Below are positions 56,150 through 64,000 of a stretch of DNA of 64,000 nt, piece by piece (within the stretch, counting starts at the first letter, position 1; the number at the start of each line of letters is the position of its first letter). The DNA comes from Diphasiastrum complanatum (taxonomy: Eukaryota > Streptophyta > Lycopodiopsida > Lycopodiales > Lycopodiaceae). The notes beneath the pieces were generated by a model. That model was not told the DNA's origin, did not search any database, and was given only the letters and a program-made list of their open reading frames with translations. The stretch is taken from the NCBI GenBank assembly GCA_029204225.1, contig CM055113.1, positions 31,668,383 to 31,732,382 of the forward strand, read 5' to 3'. The translations under genes were made by a program, and so were the position numbers.

Positions 56150-58192
56150 ATGGGATCAGTGGGAGCCTACCTTCTAGAAACTAGTGAGAGGTTAAATTCT
56201 ACCAATTATGCTATTTGGAAAGTGAGGATGGAGTCACTAATGGTGATCCAGGATCTTTATGAGTTTCTAATAGATGATGAAGATGAACCTCTAGGTGCAC
56301 AGGAATTAATGAGATACAAGAAGAGGTCTAGGCTTGCACTTCACTGTATTAAGGTGAATGTAAGCAATGATCTTTATAGGGAAGTATCATCATGTAAGAG
56401 TGCTAAAGAGGCTTGGGAATCTTTAAAATCTATCTATGAGTCTAGTAACACTTCGAGGGTTCTCATGCTTAGGAATCAGATTCTACAAAGCATGAAGAGG
56501 AGTGATGAGAGTGCACAAGATTATGTGCTAAGAATCAAGTCTCTTAATAGGGATTTAGCTTCCGTTGGAGAGAAGATTCAAGATAGTGAGCTTGTTCAGA
56601 TTGTCCTAAATGGTCTAGGGAGTGGCTTTACAAATTTGGTCCAAAGCTTTGCAATCCAAGACACTTTGCCTACTATAGAAAAGCTACACAGTGTATTAGT
56701 AGCTGAAGAGTGTAGGATGTTGCATACCAATGCAAGAATGAATGCTATTTCTCTGCAAGATGGGGATGAGAAAGCTAATTTCTCATTCAAAAGAAAGAAA
56801 AAGACCAATGGCAAGAAGAAGCACTTCAAGGAGACCAAGGAGGAGGATGAGGCTTCAAGCTCAAAGGGCAAGATCAAAGACAAGTCCAAGTACAAATGTT
56901 TTTTCTGTGAAAAGAAAGGACATTTTGCATCAGAATGTCTCAAGAAGAAGAAGGCACAAGAGAGCAAACAAAGCAACATTGCACATCAGGAGGAAGAGGA
57001 GGATGAAGAGTCATCCTTGATGGTTTCCAACAAACCACCATCATCCAAGAGCAACACCAATGATTCTTGGTGGATTGATAGTGGGGCAAGTTCCCACATG
57101 ACATATCAAAAGGACATATTATCCACCTTACTTTCTTACAATGACTTACATAGATCAATCTATACTGCAAGTAGTCAAGAATGTAAGATAAGTGGAATAG
57201 GAACAATTCCCTTGTATGTGGGATCATCCAAAAGGATGAATCTAGATAATGTTCTTTATGTTCCTAAGTTAACCAAGAATTTGCTTAGTGTTGGCCAATT
57301 AATGGATAATGGCCTAGATGTACAATTTAAGCATGGAGTTTGTTCCATCCTTAGAAATGATGAATGTATAGCCAAAGGCTTTAAGCAAGGTAGATTGTTT
57401 AAGCTTGATGCTAATATTGCAGTGGAGAGTGTTAACTTGGCAAAGGTGGAACTATCAAAGGTGGAACTGTGGCACAAAAGGTTGGGCCACCCCAACTACA
57501 AAGCCATGGAATCTATGGCTACAAAGGAACTTGCAGTTGGACTCCCCAAGCATTTGTCAAAGTGTGGGAAGAGATGTGAAGCATGCAGCCTCTCAAAGGC
57601 TCACAAACTACCCTTCTCAAGTTCTACATCAAGATCAAACTCTCCTCTTGAACTCATCCATTCGGATGTTCATAGTTTTTTACATGAGTCTAATGGTGGT
57701 GCCAAGTACTATGTAATTTTCATTGATGACTATTCTAGATTTTGTTGGATGTACCTCTTGTCTAGCAAATCAATGGTGTTTGATTCTTTTGTAAAGTTCA
57801 AGACTTTGGTAGAAAATCAACTTAGTACCAAGATTAAGGTATTAAGGAGTGATAATGGAGGTGAATATATTCCCAATAAGTTGATTGACTTTTGTAGTTC
57901 TAATGGCATAAAGAGGGAGTTGTCATGTCCATACACCCCTCAACAAAATGGAGTGAGTGAGAGAAGAAATAGATCTCTTTGTGAGTGTGCTAAGGCCTTA
58001 AGGCTAGATGCTTCTCTATCCAAACCATTTTGGGGTGAAGCAATAACTTGTGCTAACTATTTGTGCAATAGATTGCCAAACCAAGCCATTGGAGGAATTA
58101 CACCATTTGAAGCTCTATTTGGAGAGAAGCCCAATCTCAAAGATCTCAAAGTTTTTGGATCCACTTGCTATGTACACCAATCCTTGGATTAG
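56150..58192 (+). CDS. Copia G gag-protease-integrase ORF (680 aa)
   Basis: This is the longest ORF in the window. The chosen ATG opens MGSVGAYLLETSERLNSTNY, as in copia E and L. Domains in order are gag (residues 1 to about 215), zinc knuckle CFFCEKKGHFASEC (about 249-262), protease with intact IDSGASSHM (about 308-316) and FVPKL-type VLYVPKLTKNLLSVGQ, pre-integrase VELWHKRLGHPNYKAME ... CEACSLSKAHKLPF (about 437-490), and integrase with HSDVHSF, FIDDYSRFCWMYLL, RSDNGGEYIP and YTPQQNGVSERRNRS. All three catalytic acids are present. It ends prematurely at HQSLD and TAG, where the copia frame would continue into the linker. Gag to integrase could still be made. Confidence 0.93.
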   Translation: MGSVGAYLLETSERLNSTNYAIWKVRMESLMVIQDLYEFLIDDEDEPLGAQELMRYKKRSRLALHCIKVNVSNDLYREVSSCKSAKEAWESLKSIYESSNTSRVLMLRNQILQSMKRSDESAQDYVLRIKSLNRDLASVGEKIQDSELVQIVLNGLGSGFTNLVQSFAIQDTLPTIEKLHSVLVAEECRMLHTNARMNAISLQDGDEKANFSFKRKKKTNGKKKHFKETKEEDEASSSKGKIKDKSKYKCFFCEKKGHFASECLKKKKAQESKQSNIAHQEEEEDEESSLMVSNKPPSSKSNTNDSWWIDSGASSHMTYQKDILSTLLSYNDLHRSIYTASSQECKISGIGTIPLYVGSSKRMNLDNVLYVPKLTKNLLSVGQLMDNGLDVQFKHGVCSILRNDECIAKGFKQGRLFKLDANIAVESVNLAKVELSKVELWHKRLGHPNYKAMESMATKELAVGLPKHLSKCGKRCEACSLSKAHKLPFSSSTSRSNSPLELIHSDVHSFLHESNGGAKYYVIFIDDYSRFCWMYLLSSKSMVFDSFVKFKTLVENQLSTKIKVLRSDNGGEYIPNKLIDFCSSNGIKRELSCPYTPQQNGVSERRNRSLCECAKALRLDASLSKPFWGEAITCANYLCNRLPNQAIGGITPFEALFGEKPNLKDLKVFGSTCYVHQSLD

Positions 58193-59527
58193 AGAAAGAA
58201 GGATGATGCAACATCCATCAAAGGCATCTTTGTGGGATATGGTGAGAATAGTAAAGGTTATAGAGTCTTCAATCCCATCACTAGCAGATCATGCTAGGAT
58301 GGAGGAGGAGTTTCCAAGTGAAGAAGAACTTGAGGATCCACCTCAAGATGCAAGAACTCCAAGAACTCCAAGAACTCCAAGAAGATCTACAAGGGCAAGA
58401 TCCGAGCCATTGAGGCTCACCTATGATGGTCAAGGTGATCAAAGAGAAGGCTCATCATCTTTCACATCTTACACCTTTCTTACTTCAATGTTAGATGAGC
58501 CAACATGCTATGAAGATGCTTGTAAGTCTAAAAGTTGGATGGATGCTATGCAAGTAGAGTATGATGCTCTTATTGAGAATCATACTTGGGATCTTGTGGA
58601 TCTTCCTCAAGGGAAGAAACCTCTTGATTGCAAGTGGGTGTTTAGATTGAAGTATAATCAAGATGGATCAATAAGCAAGCATAAATCTAGGCTTGTTGCC
58701 AAAGGTTTTTTACAAACCAAAGGCATTGACTATGATGAGACTTTTGCTCCTATGGCTAAGCTTGTTACTATCAGGTTGATCATTCGTCTTGCTACAACCT
58801 TCAATTGGGAGCTATTCCAACTTGACTTCACAAATGCATTCCTCAATGGTTATTTGGAGGAAGAGATCTACATGAGGCAACCCGAGGGCTTCATCAAGGC
58901 AAAGCATGAAGGAAAGGTGTGTTTTTTGAAGAAGAGCCTTTATGGGCTCAAGCAAGCACCTAGAGCATGGTACTCTAGGCTAAACTCTTTTCTCATTTCC
59001 ATCAATTTTGTAATGAGTGCCTATGATCCATCATTGTATATAAGTTTTCATGATGGCATGATCATTATTCTTGTTTTGTATGTAGATGACATTATCTTGA
59101 GTGGTAATTATCTAGATGGAATTAGAGATGTAAAAATTGCTTTAGCAAAAGAGTTTAAGATGGTAGATCTCGGCCTATTAAGCTTCATTCTTGGAATAGA
59201 GGTTATTAGAGGATGTGATTTTAGCTTCATTTGTCAATCTAAATATGCTACATCCATCCTAGATAGATTTGGAATGAAGAATTGTAAAGTCATTGAGACA
59301 CCAATGGAGCAACATGTAAAAGCATCTATTGGTTGTGATGAAGCATCCTTTGAGGACATCACATTATATAGAAGGCTTATTGGCTCCTTGATCTATTTAA
59401 CTATAACTAGACCTGATCTTAGTTATAGTGTTGGAAAGTTAAGCCAATTCATGCAAAGTCCTCTAGTTTCACATTGGAAGATGGCCAAAAGAGTTCTTAG
59501 ATACATTTCATTCACTAAGAATTTTGT
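58193..59527 (+). pseudogene. Copia G linker and reverse transcriptase
   Basis: After the TAG the old frame still reads RKKDDATSIKGIFVGYGENS and KGYRVFNPITSR to about 58290. The frame then shifts, and from about 58300 the ORF gives MEEEFPSEEELEDPPQDART, a Thr-Pro-Arg repeat (RTPRTPRTPRR), MDAMQVEYDALIENHTWDLV, KWVFRLKYNQDGSISKHKSR, LVAKGFLQTKGIDYDETFAP, FQLDFTNAFLNGYLEEEIYM, LKKSLYGLKQAPRAWYSRLN, LVLYVDDIILSGN and LIYLTITRPDLSYSVGKLSQ. All RT boxes including YVDD are intact. It ends with a one-base frameshift near 59520 before RNase H. Confidence 0.92.
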
Positions 59528-60021
59528 ATAGAGGAACTAATGTTGGCTTAAGAGCCTATAGTGACTCGGATTTTGCAGGTGACAAAGTGGATAGAAGATC
59601 AACAAGTGCCTTTGCCACCTTTCTATGTGATGGAGTAGTATCATGGCTTTCCAAAAAGCAAGATACCATCGCCCTATCTTCCACAGAATCTGAATACAAG
59701 GCCTTGACATCAACATGCAAGGAGGTCTTGTGGCTCAAAAGGCTATTGGTGGAGCTTCATGTCATGGAGGAGGAGATTCCTATCATCTATTGTGACAACC
59801 AATCAGCCCAATCACTTGCAACTAATCCTACATTCCATGCAAGGAGCAAACACATCGAAATTGCTCATCATTTCGTGAGGGAAAAAGTGCAAGCTAAAGA
59901 GATCAAGCTCCAACACGTGCCATCATCAAGTTGCTTGGCTGATTTGTTTACTAAACCTTTACTAAAGATTCATTTGTCAAGCTTAGATCTTCAATTGGAG
60001 TTATTGATAAAAGCATTGTGA
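59524..60021 (+). pseudogene. Copia G RNase H
   Basis: The 165-codon frame reads AYSDSDFAGDKVDRRSTSAF, VSWLSKKQDTIALSSTESEY, KALTSTCKEVLWLKRLLVEL, IYCDNQSAQSLATNPTFHAR, SKHIEIAHHFVREKVQAKEI and SSCLADLFTKPLLK. It contains the D-E-D residues of copia RNase H. It is out of frame with RT by one base. The tail changes frame near 59965. The polypurine tract gaggaggag at 60039-60047 follows. Confidence 0.92.
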
Positions 60022-60047
60022 TCTCCAAGGCTAGATTTGAGGAGGAG

Positions 60048-60738
60048 TGTGAAAAATTGCCTACATTGGCAAATCTAGCCATGTAAAATATTGTACATTT
60101 TGTCAATATTGTTTGTTGGTTACTTCAATGGCCAAAGTGCCACTTGTACATACACACCTAAAGTAGGTTACCACGAGTCAAGAGGAGTGGTTGTGTCTAT
60201 TTGGTAGTGATTCCTACTTTGTAGGATCTAGACCATGATTTATGATGAGATTTGTACCTACCATGCACCTACCAAGCATGACTCTTGGATCTAGGCTAGG
60301 GTTTTCACATTAGGGCAAGAAAGTGGAGTCTACTTCCTTATTACATGCTGGATTTTCACCTAACTTTGCAAAGGAAGTATGTTTTACTATGTATTCCCAT
60401 TCTCCATAGTGAGAAGATAGAAACTTTTTGGAGCCTCAAGGAGAAACTCGAGTTTCCTCTCATTGTATGGTGATTACTCTATTTTTCTAATCAAACCCAG
60501 CTTTGGCACTTTGTAAACACTGTCTACAGGCCGTACTACAGCCTTATTTCCACATGTGTGGAGTTGGATTATACTAATTGATCAATGCTTTGATTGTCTC
60601 TACTTGTTTCCTATCAAGCTGCTAAACTAGATCTTGTTTTCTGATGACTAGTTTCTGATAGATTGTTTATCAAGCATACAATCACCTTGTGGATCATTCA
60701 AAGATCCATTTATGGTCCGTAGTACTGTACTTTTCACA
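60048..60738 (+). repeat. Copia G 3' LTR
   Basis: Complete 691-bp LTR from TGTGAAAAATTGCC to TACTTTTCACA. Its start resembles the E LTR start (TGTGAGAAATTGG), showing that E and G are related lineages. The next bases (gggtag) belong to the gypsy element. Confidence 0.93.
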
Positions 60739-61273
60739 GGGTAGCTCAACCAGCGCCAGGAATCCAGTCGCCAGGTCTCAGCTCCATCTACCAGCACGAG
60801 CCAGGCACAATGCCCAGCAGGTGTTGGTGGCCCCGAGACCGGTCAGTCTATGTATGAATGTAACCTCTTCCAAATCTAATAAAGTTGATCCTTGGGGATG
60901 ATTACCATTTCGGTTTCGCCTCCGGAACTGGTCCAAGTGGAAGGACCCTTACTACAACCTTTTTGCGTTGCCGGCGCCTAAGGGTCCTTGTCATCGACAT
61001 GGGGCTTGCCGCTTTGCCAATTGGTCAGTTTGGCGACCACTATGCCTTGGGTTTCATGTGTGGCTTGTCTTTGACTTTGATTACCTTTTGGGGACGGATT
61101 CTGAGTTGACTTTCAGGTTGGTTGGGATTTCAGTTTTCTTAAGTCTGAATGGTTAAGCTTGTTACGTTTCTGAGTTGGCTTTTACGTAAGTGCATGATGG
61201 ATGAATGTTAGACTTAAGCGCGTGTTGGCGAAATCGCTCAAGTCCCAGCGCCCTTTGTGGCGCCGGCGCAACA
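60739..61273 (+). repeat. Gypsy element 5' LTR, left end cut by copia G
   Basis: This GC-richer sequence ends GCGCCGGCGCAACA, two bases before the PBS. An 'aataaag' signal near 60881 could belong to the LTR's transcription end. The left boundary coincides with the end of copia G, so G inserted into or recombined with this LTR. A partner LTR lies outside the window. Confidence 0.65.
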
Positions 61274-61275
61274 TG

Positions 61276-61288
61276 TGGTATCAGAGCC
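61276..61288 (+). promoter_or_regulatory. Primer-binding site of the gypsy element
   Basis: TGGTATCAGAGCC two bases after the LTR end, the same tRNA-Met type as in the copia elements. Confidence 0.9.
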
Positions 61289-62109
61289 GACTAGCCGGTC
61301 AGCTACGCAAGTCTCACAGGGATGGCCACGTTTTGGGATTTGTCAGGACAACCGTTGCGCAAGGTGCTATCCACAGTGTAAGCACGGGTGCGTCCACGGT
61401 CGGGGTGGTCGACAGAATGGAGGACTTGATGAGGCAAGGTGTTGCCCTTGAGGTGTAAGCATGGTCAGTTCCCGCGGTTCGGGCCTGGTGCCATCTGCAC
61501 GTAGGGCAGATGAGGCAATGTGTTGCCATTAGATTGGTGAGAGCACAGTCTGTGCCTTGTGGGGTGCGGGGTGACATATTCGAACTGTACAGGTTAACCA
61601 TTGATACAGAGATGCTGCTCAAATTCGGGTGTAAAGCACGGGTGGTTAGCTGCCGGTGCGGGATAGTTGCCGATCGTTTAGCTATAAGGGCTATCGACCA
61701 AAAAGTGGTGGGGCGTGACTGAGGCAATGTGCTGTTTAATAGTGAAAGTACGGATGGTTGGATGGATGTTTTCCCGTGGGCTAATTCTGTGATAGATTTG
61801 TGTGGGCGCGGCTAGGCAAAGGTCCTACGTCCGGTCTCAGGGGGGCTTGTGGCTTAAGAGGGATTCTCTGTGTTTGCTTTGGTTGGTATGTTTCGTTTGT
61901 TGTGTGCTTGCTTGGACACAAATGACCTGGTTCCTACTTGGCTCTCAGGTGATGTGGGCGTGCTAAGTTTGAGGAGGGGATATTTTCATTGAAGCTGATT
62001 TAATTAAGAAGAAAAGAGAGCTGTGGGGCCCGGCCGACAGAAGGGAGAGTTTCAAAAAAAATAAAAAGAATTGAGGCGATAATCTGTTGGAAGTACACCT
62101 CTTACTATA
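61289..62109 (+). other. Gypsy leader region, non-coding
   Basis: GC-rich leader of about 820 bp between PBS and gag. Two similar phrases, 'gaggcaaggtgttgccctt' (61430) and 'gaggcaatgtgttgccatt' (61513), and a third 'gaggcaatgtgctgtt' (61721), hint at an internal tandem duplication of about 80-200 bp. Short open frames here lack landmarks. Confidence 0.55.
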
Positions 62110-63450
62110 ATGGAGGATCACCTTGATGAGTTACGAGCATTGACGGACGGAGAAGAGCTGGCTCGAGAATACAGCTCCCGCATGCATCGAGATGGCACCA
62201 GGTCCAAGTCGAGAAAGAAAGAGCGTATGCACTCCACAGTGGCGCCTCTCCAAGAAGAGATGGGTGGCCCTTCTGAACCTACACCAAGAGACAAACCCTC
62301 GACAGAGGCGCAACAAGACCTCTTTGAAGTGAAGATGCGGCAATACTTATCAAGCGCAATGACGGCTATGCTTAGTGAGGTGAAGGAGGACAGAGAAATA
62401 GAGAGGAAAGAATGACAAACATCCCTGCGAACCATGAACCTTACTCAATTTAACCTTGCTAGAGAAATGAGAGATGGGCTAACACAGCTCGAAGCCAGGT
62501 TTGAAGAGTTGGAGGCAACTAGAGGGAATGCAGTGGCGCCTCCTCCATAGATACCAAGAGAACCACGAGCGCGAAACACAGAAGGCCCAAAGCAGATTGC
62601 CAAAGTAAAAGCACCACCTACTTTCAAAGGAGAACGTGACATTCGAATTGTGAAAGATTGGTTGTTTCACATGGACCATTACTTCCGTCTGATGAACACT
62701 CCTGAGGAAGAAAGAACGGACTTGGCATTAGCATATTTTGAGGGCTACACTACAAACTGGTACCTGATGGCAGGAATGCATTTCCAGACATGGGACACAT
62801 TCAAAACCGCGTTACGAGAGGAGTTCATACCAAAGGATTCACACATGAGATTGAGGACAGAATTATCAGGGCTCAAACAGAAAAGGTCATTGCGAGAGTA
62901 CCTCAATAAATTCAGACAGAGTGTATGGGTTATTGAAGATATGTCCGAGGCGGACAAAACTCATTACCTCTTGTCTGGAATGCAGTCCTAGACCCGGCGT
63001 GCAATAGACAGCTACATGCCCCATGATTTCAATTCAACTATTCGAGCGGCTGAAATGGTTTGTGATTGTGAGAGCACATTGGCACCAGCTGCTCCCGCAA
63101 CCTCCACAAGAGTATTAAGTGGATCCAGACCGAGTCCGAGCTTCTTTTCAAGGGGGGACTCGGCTTCAAATGGCAACCAAGCCTCGAGTAGCGTGAACAA
63201 ATTTCCAACAAAAATAGGGTTTGGCAACCAAGGCCACAATGGAGGAAACATGTTCCAAAGAATAAACAATGTTGGACCTTCAGCTAGTCACAACAACAGC
63301 TCACCAACAGTGGGCAGTTCCATGCGCTGCTTCAACTGTCATCAGCAAGGTCACTCTTGGAGGTCATGCCCCAAACCATTGAACAAGCAAATCATGGCTG
63401 CCATTGAAGGATTTGATAGGATGGAGAGAGAGGCATTTGATCAAGAAGAT
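62110..63450 (+). pseudogene. Gypsy gag with zinc knuckle
   Basis: One continuous frame with stops at 62413, 62548 and 62989. It opens MEDHLDELRALTDGEELARE, then PPTFKGERDIRIVKDWLFHM, DLALAYFEGYTTNWYLMAG, FKTALREEFIPKDSHMRLRT, LSGLKQKRSLREYLNKFRQS (the Retrotrans_gag core), a Ser/Asn-rich linker, and MRCFNCHQQGHSWRSC, a CX2CX4HX4C knuckle. The absence of frameshifts with three nonsense changes (two readable as CAG to TAG) points to decay by C-to-T mutation, not by indels. Confidence 0.88.
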
Positions 63451-64000
63451 GGTGAACAAGATGACGAAGAGGACCCAGAAACGGATATGACGGAGTCTGA
63501 CCTGAATGCCTTACAACAGATAGGGGCACTTGCGGCGTATCGTGAACATCTTATGGCGACTCCTGCGAGAGGATCAAAGTTATTGTACCTGCAGGGCTGT
63601 ATTCAAGGCATGATCATTTACTTCATGGTAGACCTGGGGGCGTAACATAACTACTTGTCAGAAAAACTGACAGGGGAATTGGACATCCAATGTGAAGAAA
63701 ATGTGACTCCTATTTGTGTGGAGACCGCGAAAGGTACAATGACCACTTGTAGATTGGCAACCAACTTACCAATCTCCCTGGGAACCTGGAAGAATCGACT
63801 AACGTTCACAATCTTGAAGATGGATGCCTTCGTCGCTATTTTGGGATTAACGAACATGTGGTGGCCTTCATGGCAAAAGGGGTTAACCTTGTGTTATTAT
63901 ATAATGGCAGGAGACCTTGTGTCGTCAGAGCTGTGCCAGGGGACCAACTAGAAAAGAACGACACAAATGAACCTGAGCCAACCATCCCTCCCAATCTCAT
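63451..64000 (+). pseudogene. Gypsy protease, running off the window
   Basis: After an acidic stretch (EQDDEEDPETDMTESDLNAL) the same frame reads LLYLQGCIQGMIIYFMVDLG, A, stop (63643), HNYLSEKLTGELDI. This is the retropepsin region 'v..lvDsGAThnfis' with the catalytic Asp retained, Ser changed to Leu, and the Thr/Ser position replaced by a stop. Beta strands CRLATNLPISLG and DAFVAILGLTNMWW follow ('d.ilGmdwL'). Another stop lies at 63949. RT and integrase should lie beyond 64000. Confidence 0.8.

Noticed and set aside
56596-57716. Overlapping ORFs within copia G (both strands)
   Set aside because: Shadows of the 680-codon gag-pol frame without their own motifs.
61201-61727. Short ORFs in the gypsy leader
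   Set aside because: GC-rich leader opens several frames at once; none has landmarks or continues into gag.

Overview
The window looks like nuclear DNA of a land plant with a large, repeat-filled genome. The signs are Ty1/copia and Ty3/gypsy retrotransposons with methionine-tRNA primer sites, CACTA (TNP2/DUF4216) transposase relics, GT-AG introns, long (GA)n microsatellites and a plant-like beta-tubulin pseudogene. I see no intact cellular gene, rRNA, tRNA gene or CRISPR. Intron-bearing relics of methyltransferase-like and SET-domain genes would fit a seed-free plant (fern, lycophyte, bryophyte), but that is a guess. Nearly every coding stretch is broken by stops, frameshifts or deletions.

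Layout. 1-1566: multi-exon relic ending in a beta-class DNA (N4/N6) amino-methyltransferase motif. 1567-2139: truncated copia LTR. 2145-11300: CACTA pieces on both strands, a foldback element, a SET-domain ORF, a coding minisatellite. 11300-17000: a copia remnant, unknown broken ORFs, a decayed gypsy integrase, a copia 3' end. 16217-20256: copia A, sharing its 5' LTR with the truncated copy upstream. 20257-20825: truncated LTR abutting a beta-tubulin pseudogene. 21787-27000: two deleted minus-strand copia elements (C and B) around a small intron-bearing gene relic. 29084-34358: copia D with its own 5' LTR and a chimeric end. 34400-36488: LTR remnants. 36838-37057: second SET relic. 37998-39719: broken coiled-coil ORF fused to copia K (39750-41735). 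43563-48636: copia E, complete at both ends, with a 5-bp target duplication and near-identical LTRs but a gutted pol. 49140-50430: copia fragment joined to a third SET relic. 52990-53400: degenerate minisatellite. 53830-60738: copia L and G head to head; G has the most complete gag-pol. 60739-64000: GC-richer gypsy element running off the window.

How the parts relate. Most of the window is copia nested in, or recombined with, older copia and CACTA sequence. At least three LTR families occur twice or more here. Element E moved recently although its pol is dead, so it was presumably mobilised in trans. The least ordinary signals are the SET-domain relics (three, in different contexts) and the two intron-bearing fragments with methyltransferase motif I-like cores (23.5-24.1 kb and 1-1.6 kb).
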